From Liquidambar formosana (taxonomy: Eukaryota; Streptophyta; Magnoliopsida; Saxifragales; Altingiaceae): a stretch of 64,000 nt of DNA. The stretch covers positions 310,001 to 374,000 of the forward strand of contig CM077834.1 of NCBI GenBank assembly GCA_039720395.1, given 5' to 3'. The notes beneath the pieces were generated by a model that was given only the letters and a program-made list of their open reading frames with translations, made no database searches and was not told the origin of the DNA. How positions within the stretch are numbered: position 1 is the first letter of the stretch; each line of letters begins with the position of its first letter. The position numbers and the translations under genes were made by a program. Positions 34,285 through 46,300 of the stretch are shown in pieces.

Positions 34285-36610
34285 TTATGGTGTCCATGAA
34301 TGGGGATGGTCACTAATGATTTCTTGTAGGATGTCCCGTCTGAAGTTTTGAACATCTGTTGTTGTGATAGTCTCAGTTATTGGATATCCATAGGAGTAAT
34401 AAAAAATGAGGTGGCATACAATGATTCCACAATCGAGGCTGCAAAAAACAAATTCTCGTATTAACGTTTTTTACATGTTGTAGTGCAGCGTTTGATGAAT
34501 ATGAGTTATGAAGCATTTTTTACAGTAACATCATACTGTGCTCAGACAAAAAAGTGATAAGAAAATATTACATTGTAAATATAAAGTGAAACAGTACCAT
34601 TATACTGTTGCATTAAATGAGAATTGAAAAAAGATTATTTTCATTGTAACGCAATATTAGAACTAGTGTGAAGCAGACAAACAATATTTGAAATACTCAC
34701 GAGTATTTGCTTTGTTGGGGTGAATTTGGCATAGATTCAACCTCTGTTTGCTCATTTTGATTGTCTTGTATGCCCATTTTGTATACGTACTCCATCTGTC
34801 ATTATTAGGATAATGTTAACGTTGTAAGTAATAACATTTATCCATGAAAGTTGTTTTGGTTATGTGGATGTATTACCACTCTCTTTCCTTTATTGTAATG
34901 GTTGTCCTCTACGCTATCTCGTGGGCGCATGGAGTTGTAATGTCTCCCTATTCCACTGTGAGTGTCATGTACAAGCAAAGTCCAGTGGTTTTTAACACCA
35001 CCTGGTCTAGCAACTGCAATGAGTGGGTAAAGGTGATATTGGGCTCCTGATATGGCTGCTTCAATTATTTTATCGTCAAACCACTTTGATCTCAACTCGG
35101 CATCTGGGCTATCAAAATATACCTGTAGTATAATTAGATATAATTAGGCCAAATAGATTTCAGCATGACATGGTAGTACCAAGTACGTATTTGTGTCATG
35201 ATTACCATGCAAGTAGTTGGAATGTAATATGTGTGTCTCTTATCTCTTGGTCCAGTCATTATATCCCCAAATGCGTCAAGAACCTGCAAATTGTTAAGTT
35301 AAATGAGGTTTACTAAGTTGTTGGGAAAGTGGCAATATTATATTAGATAAAGTAACTACTAACAGTAAAGTGGTACTTTTAAACAACATAAGTGTGGTGA
35401 TTCTAAACTAATCTCATAACAGCAAGTTAATACCCTTGCCAGTATAGTAGACATACAACAGTACAATGGTCCTGTTTCAAATATTGTGAAAAAACAGCAG
35501 GGTTGTGTGCTTCTAAATGAAAAAGGTTATAAGTACTCATAAATAACATTTAAACTTTATGCATGGTTTTTTCTGTCAATACATATGTAGAGAGTAAACA
35601 AAAATATCAAAATACTATTAACTGTATGTTGCACACATACACACACACACCTTATAGATTTGGAGCTTACATGTTGGTTATTACTCTAAGTATAAGTAGT
35701 AATAGTTTACTGGTGCGTTATAAAAATAAGTTCGAACTAGGTAAAGGATTTTATTCTTACATTGCCGCTTGTGTCTCTTTATATCAGCAGCTGCTTGATA
35801 TCCTTTAGCTGCACAAGGTTGGAACCATCTGCTGATCGCCAAACCGTTGCACTGCATATATTTCCAACTATTAGTAGCATCATATTTTTTAGTGAGGTGT
35901 GTCACACCCCATTTTTGCACCACCTTACTAGGGCTCATCATTCCATGCACTGTTTTTGTTTTGTTTTTGAGTCTAGTCACTTGCATTAGTTTTCTAGAGT
36001 CACAAGGACAATGGATATGAATTTTGGTTCAATTCGGAGTTGATCTTGAGGGATAATAAGAGCTTTTGTGACTTGAGGGGCATAATCGTCTTTTAAGTCC
36101 CAAACTTTTCATTTGACCTTGAAATGATCTCCAAATTGTCAATTGGAGTTCATATGGATGCATATGAGGTATTTCTAGTGTCAATTTGATGAATCAATGG
36201 CTTGGGATTAAAATGGCTCGATGCAGTTCAAGTTGGTTAATTGACCCTTCCTTGCGTTAGCTCTAATTGACTCACAATTACCAACCAAATCTTTTCAAAT
36301 GGACTTTAATTAGTCATTATTTTATCCTTAAAAGTGTTTTAGAAAGGTTAATTTTGATATGGAAAGCATTTGGTTTGATCCTATGTGCATGCCTATGCTT
36401 AGCAAAGGTAGAGCATAGCGGTTAACCGCCTTTGTCAAACCTAATCATGCCCCAATGGTTAGTGGTTTTCACCCTAAAATGTTCAAAAATGTATTCCTCA
36501 TCGAAACACGGTCATTTTGGCTTTTGTTTCATCAAAATCGGACTTTATTTGCCCCCTGAAACACTTCTAGAAGGATTAGGAGTCAAAATAGGGCAAAAAT
36601 CCGGAGTGGG

Positions 36611-36690
36611 CTCGGGTGACCACCCAGCCCCGGGCGGCTAGCCGCCTGGGCCCAGGTGGCTAGCCGCCCAGCCTTGGGTGGTCACCCGAG
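36611..36690. repeat. 80-bp nested perfect-type hairpin in the LTR U3
   Basis: Outer arms CTCGGGTGACCACCCA and TGGGTGGTCACCCGAG enclose inner arms GGGCGGCTAGCCGCC and GGTGGCTAGCCGCCC around a GGGCCC centre. GGCGGCTAGCCGCC and GGTGACCACC are themselves palindromes. GC-rich in AT-rich surroundings. It lies 198 bp upstream of the TATA box at 36889. Confidence 0.92.
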
Positions 36691-37508
36691 GCCACTTTCC
36701 TATTCTCCCTATGATTCCTTGCTGAAACGGGTTTCTTCCTATTTTGACGAACAATGACTCTTTTGGACGAGTTTCCTTCTAATTTTTGGTAACTTCTGAG
36801 TTACTTAAGCCCCAAGGGGGTCTCTAATAGCCCTTGGATTAATTTTTAGGGTTTTAATCCCAGCCATTGGTTAATCCTTATTGAACTCTATAAATACCCC
36901 CTATGCTTCAGCACAAGGGGAGCCACTTTATACATTAATACTTGAGTGTTTGAGAGAGAATAAGAGAGAGAGACTTGAAGGAGAGCTAGAGTTCTTGCTG
37001 TAGTCTTGGAGAACATTGATTCAAGTCATCCACAAGAGCAAGAGAGAGTTCATACAGCAGCAAGGAAGGCTTTCCAAAGGTATTCTCCTTCTCTATTTAA
37101 GCTTAAACTAGGGTATCATGTAGGATAGCGTTATTGCATGCAATGCTTATGATTTCTACCATGGATTAAGGTTTCTATTAGTTAATACATGTGATAATAA
37201 TGATGTTCATGATGAGTTTTGCATGTTTTAGAGTTAGTGCATAGGTTTCAATGCATAGGTGTGATTTTTGTGCTTCTATTGTCCTTGTTCTAGGATAGTG
37301 TTATTGCATGTTAGAGTTAGGGTTTTTTGTCATGTTCTATTGCTTTAGTTGGTTAGTATGCATGATTTAGGTTCTGTTTAGTTTTATTTTAGCATGTTTA
37401 GAGTTTGTCTTGTATGTTTTTAAGCATATTTGTGAGTTTAGGGTTTTAGTGTCCTTGTTTTATGTTAGTTTTCATACAGCATGTTAAAGTAGGTCTTTTT
37501 ATTGTTTT

Positions 37509-39990
37509 TGTGAGGACCCGTTTCCTTAATAGGGATTATTACGGCTTAATGTATGATTAGCGTAGTTAATCCCTTGATTTGTTGGATAACCCCATGTATG
37601 GGTAATCTATGTGTATGATAATATAATTTTATTTGTGATTTGATGCTCGTTTTTATGCATCAAGTGTTTTAAGTGCGTGTTTGGCCTTATTTGCAGCTTC
37701 GGGTCTAAGCTGTTGAAATTTGGCTAAGTGTTGGGAAAAAATGAATTTTCGTAAATCTTCGTTTTAAAGGATAATTTTTGGCGGTAATGGGAGTTTATAA
37801 TATTATAAGACATTGGTGATTTTATGGGATTTTATTAGCATGTTTGGATTGGTTTCCTCACATGTTTATTTTAGAAAAATCTGTCGGGAGACGGATTTTG
37901 TACTAAAACTTGGAAATGAGATTTTGATATATTGGGTATTTGATTTTTCTGATATTTTATTTGAATTCAAATGGGGGGTTGTTTGCTTATTTTCATTAAA
38001 TAACTTAAAGTAAAAGGGAGAAGAAAAGAATGGAGAAGATTACTTAAATGTTTTGAATGAAAATAAGACTGTGGAGTGTATTCTGCCTGTTTGAGTCGAC
38101 TGAAGTGTGATTTCAGTCGACTGAATTACACAGAAGCTGAGGAGCTCCAATTCTGGGATTTTCAGTTGACTGAATCCTCAATTCAGTCGACTGAATTGTC
38201 ATTTCAGTCGACTGAATTGCTAAATGAGTCGACTGAATTAGGTCTGAAGGCTTATTTTTGCTGAAATGACGCATGTGCCCTCTGAGGTTATAAAACCCCT
38301 CAACCCCGACTTGTAACCCTCATTCCTGCATTTTAGAGTGAGAAAGAGAAAGAGTGAGCTTGGGAGAGCTCTTGGGGTGTACGAAGGAGAGAGAGAGAGT
38401 TTCTCTCTCTACTTTTGCTTGGATTTCAAGCATAAGGGTTTGGATTTCAACATTTCTAGCTTGGATTCACTCATGGTTTACCTCCCTTTCGGATTTGAGA
38501 GGTAATTTTCCATATATAAGGCTAGGGTTTGCATTTCTTTTGGGTTTTAGTCTACATACCCTCATATCTTGTGTTTATTCATGTGATTTGTGAGGTTTGG
38601 TTGCATCTTGGAGTTGGAATCTCCGTTCACTTCATCAAGCATGGCATTTGGAAGCTAGGGCTTGCTTTGGGAAGCTTTCATGTGCATCCTAGGCCTGATC
38701 TACATGTCTATGGCAGTGGTATTGCATTTTCATCACTCATCATTGAGGTAGGGGACATTTTCTCATTTTAAACCCTTGTTGCATGGGGGTTTGGGTATAA
38801 TCATGTAGTTTTACATGTATTTGGTAGTTTTTGGCATAAATATCATGCATGGGGTATTTATTTGCTAGGTTTTACAAATTGTGGGAAACCTAGGGTTTGA
38901 TTCACATTATTTTTGTCATAAAAATGTTGTTTTTGAAATCATTCATTTGGAAATGATTTATGGAAGTTATTTATTGTGATTTTATGAACCCACCTATTAT
39001 ATGGTTTTCTAAGAACAAACCTATTATGTGGTTTTGGAAAATTTATATATAATTTTCCGGATTATGGGAGAATTATGGAATTGATAAATGAATAGACAAG
39101 TGGTGATGTATGGATGTGATGACAAGGGGTACTTTCCGGTCCCAACGACCGTAGTGTTCCCGAAATGAGGTTACTTTCTGGATCAAAGCAGATCCATAGT
39201 GTTTCCTCTTGAGGTTACTTTCTGGGTCCAAGTAGGATCCATAGTGTTTCCTCTTATTTCCGCGCGCGAGGGCCCCGCATGACCTGGGGAGGATTTATCA
39301 GTTTGAAAGACTGATGTGATAGATTGCCAGATATGGCGGGTGATGATTATTGGCTTATAAGGCTGTGATGTCATATCAGAAAATGATAGATAAATTATTT
39401 GTAAAATGATGATTTTGATAACCTCTTTGAAAAGGAAAAAGGGGCATTGGTATTAAATGATTTAACTTTCGCAGTTTATTTCATTATATTCGTATCAGTT
39501 TTATTTACGGAGAGATTATATTGCAAACTAATAAATGGTTTTGCAGGGTTATTGAAATGTATATAAACTATGGTTTTTAAAACCTTGGGTTATTTTGAGA
39601 AATGTTTTCCTACTGAGCGTGTAGCTCATACCCCCACAGTTTATCTTGCAGGTCATGTTTTTCAAAGTTTAACTTGACCTGGGGTTGGAAGCACATCAGC
39701 ATTCATACATTCATTCTGAGAATGAGGATGAAACCCATGTGACTACGATACAGCCTATTGTTTTATTTATTTTTGGAATACTGTGTGGATGAATTGGAAA
39801 TATTATTATTGTGTTTTTGACAGGTTTGCAAATAGTCGATAACTAGGTATGTCCTATTTACAAACAGGACCATGCCAGATTTTCTAAAAAGGTTTCCAAA
39901 ATAAATATTTTTATTAAACATCCACCAAAATTGGTTTAAAAATTGATTTTCTTACGACTTAACTAACGGTCCCAATTTCGGGTCGTTACA
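37509..39990 (+). mobile_element. Solo LTR of a Ty3-type element nested in the 35900 LTR
   Basis: Termini TGTGAGGACCCG and CGGGTCGTTACA are imperfect inverted ends, flanked by a perfect GTTTT duplication (37504-37508 and 39991-39995). The empty site is visible in the sister LTR at about 49850-49862. TATA box TTATAAAA at 38288-38295 and leader with GAGAGAGA. Motif ACTGAGCGTGTAGCTCA near 39611 is shared with 12618-14718. A repeat of GAGGTTACTTTCTGG-type units (39125-39265) is internal. No coding region. Confidence 0.88.
38093..38240. repeat. Cluster of GTCGAC palindromes just upstream of the LTR TATA box
   Basis: Six copies of (T)CAGTCGACTGAA(T)T or close variants (GAGTCGACTGAA, CAGTTGACTGAA), of which TTCAGTCGACTGAA is a perfect 14-bp palindrome. 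The last copy ends 47 bp before the TATA box at 38288. Confidence 0.92.
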
Positions 39991-42799
39991 GTTTTTTCTT
40001 CATAGTTGCTGTATATGTTTTGCACATGGAGTAAATATGATATTTTTGCATGCATGTTAGTACATTCTAGGGTTTTTATGCATGATATGGTTCTAGGATT
40101 GTGTTGGATTGTGTTAGGGATTATGAAAATTTGCTGTTTTTTGCTGTTAGCATGTTGAGTGGATGATTTTAGGCCTTAGTACTATTCTGTCCAGATTTGC
40201 ATGTTAGTGTTTTTGCATGGTTTTGAGCACGTGTAAGGGTGCAAATAGGTGTGGCAATTGTCCTATAGCAAATAGGGCTGCCAATGCTTGAAATGGCTAA
40301 TGCTTGGAGTTATTGCGCTCAGGTAAGTGGGTGTGAAGGTGCCCCAATTCACCTTTCTTCCTAACTCTCTCTCTTCTCCCTCCTAGGGTTAGTTTTTAAT
40401 ACAAGTCTATGGTTTTGATCAAGGGTTTCCTTAACCAATAAAATTCTGGTTTTTATTAAAATTTCCATCTCGTGGAACTCTTTCCAAAGTCAAACCTTGT
40501 TTATTCAACTCTCTTTTAAATAAGGAAACCTAGGGTTTTAACCATAGGTTTGTATTAAGTTTTAACCCTATTTCTAATCAAATTACGTGGACTTTGATCC
40601 ATGTATTTCGTTGCATGGTATGTAGGTGCTCTTCGTGAGGCTCAAGTCCGTTCTAGGATCTAAGTATCCTAGATTTCTTTCTTTCTTTCTTTTCTTCTCT
40701 TTATTTTCTGTTTTTATGTGCTTATCATGCATGGATGGATGAATGGAATATATGATATGCATGCTGTCTTGTGATGATATACTTGCTGATTTTTGTATGG
40801 AAAGATCTTAATTTAGCCCAAATAAACCGAGAGACCGAAAGGGTGACATAGGTGCCTATAGGCTTTGCCTAGAACCTTCCCATGTCATAACTTAGCCTCT
40901 GAATCCCTGATTTCTTTGGTTTCTAAAAGACTTGTTTTTGCCTTTCCTTTTTAAACATGGAGTCATTCAAATTGTTTTCTTAAAACAAACTATTTTTAAG
41001 GTTTTCCTTGTTTCCTTTAAAAAATAAGGTGGTGACTCCTTTTTCTTTTGTTTAACCCCAATCCAATCCCAATTCCATTCTTTCTTTTCTCGTCAACCCT
41101 TGTGGGCCCAATTTCTGGGGTTCACAAGGTGATATTATGGAATGTAGAAGATATTATGGTGTAATAAATTTACTTGGAGAATTCTTTCTCAAAAATTTGT
41201 TTCACTGTTCTTCTCTCATCCACAGTTAGCAACTTTGCAATGGGAGATTGAGCTGAGAATGTTAGCTTTATGCCATCAGCATGGGATGGTATCTTGTCAA
41301 CAAAGTTATCCACATCAAGCATTTCCTCATAAACAAGCTCTATTCCCTCATGTTTGTCTTTCTTTGCAGCTGCCTTTTTTACTTCCTTCCCTTTCTTGCT
41401 TGTCTCATATATGTATTCTGGTTTTTTATTGTCCTTACGAGTCCCTTGTTTAGACTTTACACGTTTAGCAAGAGATGATGGAGTAGGCTGTTTTTTTTTT
41501 TTTTTGGCATGTGATGGTTTTTTGCTTTGCTCTGCAACAGGCGGGGTCTTCTCCTTTTTTTCTGCGAAACAAGCTGATATCAGCTGACAGTATCATTATA
41601 TTATTTACACTTACAAAAATGTGAGTGCGTATATGTAATTACAGATACAATGTGAAACAACATCAACATACTCTATTAATGTATATTCCAACAATTATGA
41701 CAATTTTAGATTTCATGTTGTTATTTGTGGAACATTAAGAGCATACTGTTTGGAATGTAAAACAAAAAAAACAAAAAAAAATCATTTCACTCTTTTTAAT
41801 ATAGGGTACGACAGTAACAACATTCTGTCAGAGTAATGATAGTGTGTAATAGCATCAGCATACTGTTGAATGATTAAAAAGGGTATTAAACCTTAGCAAA
41901 CAAATCAATTAATTTATCAATTGTTAATGTACGAATTGAAATATCATTCAAATTTTTCAATAACTTACAAAGTTCCTAATTACCTTTTGAAAAGCTTGCG
42001 TGATGTTATGGACATTGAACTCAACAGTTTCCTCATCCAAATCCTTCTCCACATTTGTTTGTTTATGTTGCATCTTGTGCAAGGCTTCTTCGTACGTTTG
42101 GTGGAGTTGTTTGTACTCTTTTTGTTTAGCAGCCAGCTCTTTACTCACTTCCTTTAGCTTATTTGAAAGATTTGAATTTTGCAATTCCAAGGTTTTGATT
42201 TGAGCGTCTTTGGCAGCCCCTCCTTTCTCTAGTGTCTGTATTTTTTACTTCAGTTGGTTTATGAATTCATTTTTGTCATCATGCTTTCCTAGTTCTTGTT
42301 CTTTATTAGCATCCTCATCGAGGGCAGCATGTGCAAGTTTTTCAATGCTATCCATTGCCCATTTAAGATCTTGTTCACTTACTTTCTCATCCTTTTCTTC
42401 AAGGCTTTCTTCCTCATGATGGGCATCACCACCCTCCTCTTTTGTATCACCTTCCTCCTTGGTAGGGATGTTATCCCCAGTTCCATTGTGCTCATTAGTT
42501 GAACTATCATTGTCGCAGCTGCTACTATCACCATCAGTGGATACGCGTTCACGCCCAATTCCCAGTGTTTCTATCTTCACTTTAAACTTTCTAGCCTCAC
42601 TTTTGGTGAATTCAATTTCACCACCGTACACCTGAAAGTCACAACACAGAGTTATTATCCATAATTGATGTAATACAACATATCAAATTGATTTTTACGA
42701 ACATTTCCTATAAATCTGATTTATGTAGATACATATGTGGGATGATGATTTTTAAAAATTGTAACAGTTGACAGTATCTTTTTACTGTCTACAATATGA

Positions 42800-42905
42800 G
42801 TTATTATGCAACAGAACAAACATATTGTTCACTGTATATAATATGCAACAGAACCAACATACTATTCACTGTTACAATATGCAACAGTACCAACATACTA
42901 TTCAC
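42800..42905. repeat. Tandem repeat, about 38-40 bp, three units
   Basis: TATGCAACAGAACCAACATA then CTATTCACTGTTACAA recurs three times, in an intron of the ULP1-like pseudogene. Confidence 0.8.
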
Positions 42906-43324
42906 TCTATTCACATATTTTTCAAAGTATTTGTTTAATAGTATCAACATAATATTGTTTGAGAAAAAAAAACTATTAAGTTTTTGCAAATAAGTCATTT
43001 ACCTTGTCACTTTCTAATGAACGGAGTGAAATATCCTTCAAAACTTTGGTTAACTTACCAAGGTCCCATTTCATGGACCTTGGTATGTACTTCTTCCTTG
43101 TAGGTTTCATACATAAGCTATGCTCGCATAGCCAATACTGTAACATATGAATAAAATAACATGTTATTTCATTTGGATATTTTTGTAAAAAATATCACAA
43201 ATATAATGCAAGTGTAGTTAGTATTTTTGCTTACCAATAAAGCAATAACACATCCAGTGACATTCTTTGGTGTGTTGTACAATTTTTGAATTGATGCTTC
43301 CAAGAAACTCTTGATTGCGGAGGG

Positions 43325-44697
43325 TGATCGTGTCAAAATCAATTACCCGTAGGATGCAAAAATTTGTATATAGTGGTAGTACGGGTGTCGTACCACAGGG
43401 ACTATACTGGGATTATTTTCATTTTGAAAACTGAATACTAAAATAATTCACAAAGATGATTTTTGTAGTTTTGAACTCTATGGAATGCAAGCAAAATAAA
43501 TTTATATTTTCTTCAAGAAAAGAAATACTTAGGGTCTCGAATCCACCACTAATCTTGTATAAAAATGCTCTTATTATAACGTGTTTCAAGAAATTATTAT
43601 TTGGTATGAGCAAGACTCATTGTAGTTACAAGCCTAATGACATCATCAAAAAAGGTTCATATATTTGTAAATTAGGCATAACTCATCAAAGATATAGCAT
43701 GAACCGTCTCACCTACTCTAATCTAAACTAATTTGTGAGCACGACTCATCTTGTCTAAGCATGAATCATCTTAATCTCCAAATATATATACAGTGAAAAC
43801 CATCGCATAACCATTGTATTTAAAATCATAGAAATTAAACACAATTTGAGATAAAAACACTAAAACCAATTGTATCAATAATACAATCCTCCTAGTTATG
43901 CAATCCTCATACACAAATAATCAAATCAACAACACAATACAATAAAATACACAATACTTGATTAGGGCTTCATCTCCCCCCTAAGACAAAGATTAGATGG
44001 CCATGTAGATAACCAAGAACTAGTCTCTCCCCTTTGCCGTCTTTGTACCTCCTCTTCTTTTCCTCCCCTTTTTTCCCTTTGTTATGTGAATTCCCTTGGT
44101 ATTTATAGGAGATGGGGGAAGGATCCAGCTGATCCCACAAGTCAAAAGCAATGCCCAATTTCTTTGAATTCTTGGCTGCCCATGTTCTCACTTTGACAAA
44201 TGCTGCCAGATTCAGATTTTTGCAAATAAGTCCACTTCCAGCTCATTTTTGACTTGGAAGACGTTTGAATCAAGAAATGCCATAAACTAAACAATTGTAG
44301 TTCTTTAAGTCCTCTTTCCAGAGCCACAAATTTCACCCAAATCGGATATGGGAATCACAAGTTATGGCCAGATTACCAAAACTTGGTCAATCCGTCCAGA
44401 TTTGCTGCTGATTTTGGGATCATGAATTTCTTTACTTATCTTTGAATTTCAGCTGCTCAAATCTTCAAAATTGTTGAACCAACTCTTGTTACAGCTCCAT
44501 GAAATTTTAGGCAAATGAGAAACCCATTTCAAGTTGCATTTATTAGCTTAAGTAGTCTTGATTGCTATCTTTTCTGGTATAAACTCAACAGCCCTGCAAT
44601 AAATCAAGAACACTTTAAACACACAAAATTAAATATAATAAAATAACTAGAAAATATAAATTAGGGAGTAATTTCAATGAATATTTTGTGCTTATCA
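43325..44697 (-). mobile_element. 3-prime LTR of the Athila/Tat-type element
   Basis: Ends TGATAAGCACAAAATATTC and TTTTGACACGATCA on the minus strand (TGAT/ATCA inverted termini), directly preceded by the purine tract GTTGGGGGGTATT. TATAAATA is present on the minus strand at about 44099-44106. Confidence 0.75.
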
Positions 44698-46300
44698 AAT
44701 ACCCCCCAACTTACACTTTGCTAGTCCTCGAGCAAAGCAAAACAAAATAAAACAAAAACTAACTAGTCCATTTTCGCAGGTAATGCGATTGCATTTAGCA
44801 TATGCAATAAGCCTTTAAACCCCTAGGTTTCCCCTAGTGGACGAGTTATAGTCTCGTGAGGGCTTCCAGTGATGACACCCACAAACATCTTTTATTATCA
44901 CGGATGCTGTTCATGATTCTGCATTTAGATAATATCTTGCTAACTCAAACGAAAATTCTCATTCATTGAAATCAAACAGTTGAACAATACATTTTTTACC
45001 AATCTAGTAAAGTCCAATCCACTTGTACTCAAATAGAAAATTTATCACAAGTTCATCTGGTGTAAAGTGAATTTTTATACAAATGTGTGGCCCCCAACAT
45101 ATCAGCATTCCTTAATTTGTTAAATTCACCTTAGCAAGGTAAACCAAGGCTTCAGCTCAATACGCACACAAATCATAATAATAATAATAATAATAATAAC
45201 AACAACACTTTTTTTTTCTTTTTTTTTTTTTTTTTGATTGGGTACAATGTTCAGGTCCATTAAGCTTTCTAATTAACCCATGTAATGAGCGTTGGGCCAA
45301 TGACTCTCAAACCAATTGGCTTTAGGGCACTAGGTGTAGAGACACCCCTATGGGCTTACTTACTCAAGTTAAAAAGGCTACGAACCCAAATTGGTTACAC
45401 CCATAATTCTACTAGACTACTCACTGTTTGACGCGAATACTCATTGCTTAGTGAGGCAAGAGGCCCGGTTACTAGGTGAGTAGTATGATACCAGCACACA
45501 TTCTTTTTCTTTTTTTTTATTTTTTTATTTTTTTATTTTTTTAATTAAAGATAAACACAAAGTTAAGAGCTGTTGCTAAGGTCATTTATTTGCGGTTTAT
45601 TCAACTCATCAAAGATTAACAAGTTTAAGCCCCACAAAATGAATAAATGTGATTGTGCAATTAGATATACAAGTGATAAATTCTCTATGCAAACATAAAT
45701 ATAAAGGACTAAACTAGAATTGCTAAGCTAATGACGTGTGTTCAAAAGTTTAATTTCATGAATGATACTAATCCAAAATTTAGAGTCATTCAATGAACAT
45801 TATTTGAATGCAAAATCATGATCTAGAGGCATCCATTAGATTTTTTTTTAATTTTTTTTATTTAATACACTTGGGCCTCCTATTCCTGTTGGTGGGCGAA
45901 TAATGGGCCAGTGGCCCAATAACGACTGATGGGCTGATACGGACATCCAAGACTTGGTATACCCAAACCTGAAAACCTACTCTCTTACCCGACCGCCCAA
46001 AACTTTGACTGCCGACTATAATTGGACGGCTGCAATATCGAGATGTGACCATTTTATCAATAAAGCAATAGTAATGGTAGATTATTGCAGGTCTCGAGAG
46101 GATTTAGAGGATTATTTAATCCTTAATGTCTGATAGCGTGCCAAATTTTCTACAGTGCATCGATCATTGAAGCCTGCTTTTTGACTCCTGTTGAGTGGGT
46201 TTTAAAACCCAGAGATCGACTGTAGGAATTTAAAAACTCTCCTTCAATCCTTTAATCCTCAAAAGCCTCACTTTCTGTAAGCCTTCCTCTCACTAATCCC

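Larger units (their letters stand above)
35900..41126 (+). mobile_element. Solo LTR of an Ogre/Tat-like element, copy 1 (carries a nested LTR)
   Basis: Begins TGTCACACCCCATTTTTGC and ends CTGGGGTTCACA. Flanks are a perfect AGGTG duplication (35895-35899 and 41127-41131). It is a second copy of the LTR at 48146-50962: 35900-36363 matches 48146-48607, 36912-37500 matches 49371-49850, and 40000-41126 matches 49860-50962. A TATA box (TATAAATA) is at 36889-36896. Without the nested insertion the LTR is about 2.74 kb. It lies in an intron of the ULP1-like pseudogene. Confidence 0.9.
26418..43324. mobile_element. Degenerate autonomous MULE of the ULP1-carrying (Kaonashi) type, disrupted by LTR insertions
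   Basis: Contains a plus-strand Mutator transposase pseudogene (30943-33627) and a convergent minus-strand ULP1-like protease pseudogene (34285-43324). That pairing is known from Kaonashi-type MULEs in Arabidopsis and CUMULE in melon. The left end is probably near 26418 (GGGAAAATTAGCAATAACCCC, a MULE-like terminus). Solo LTRs occupy 26968-30368 and 35900-41126, each with its own target duplication. The right part is cut at 43325 by an Athila-like LTR and I could not find the matching right terminus. Net MULE sequence retained is about 8 kb. Confidence 0.7.
34285..43324 (-). pseudogene. ULP1-like (C48) cysteine protease carried by the MULE, multi-exon, broken
   Basis: Exons inferred from splice sites and phase on the minus strand: 43235-43324 (cut by an LTR), 43003-43137, 41984-42631, 41174-41561, 35761-35851, 35206-35283, 34877-35122, 34701-34795, 34285-34438. 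Phases agree across all joins. The first exons (WLCEHS, PRSMKWDLGKL) resemble the DUF1985-like region of plant transposon ULP proteins. Exon 41984-42631 is acidic, then coiled coil. The last four exons form the C48 domain: KNHWTLLVHD with the catalytic His, HYNSM with Asn where classical ULP1 has Asp (17 residues after His), and LDCGIIVCHL with the catalytic Cys, ending at TAA 34285-34287. Two nonsense codons are seen: TAA 42245-42247 in the coiled coil and TAA 35779-35781 between KQLLI and RDTSGN. A solo LTR sits in the intron between 35851 and 41174. Homologues act as SUMO-type isopeptidases; a role here is unknown. Confidence 0.75.

Noticed and set aside
35681..35986. 101-residue minus-strand frame at the LTR/MULE junction
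   Set aside because: It runs across the LTR border and an exon in a frame other than the one that joins neighbouring exons in phase.
42210..42502. Ser/Phe-rich plus-strand frames
   Set aside because: Antisense of the acidic coiled-coil exon of the ULP1-like pseudogene.
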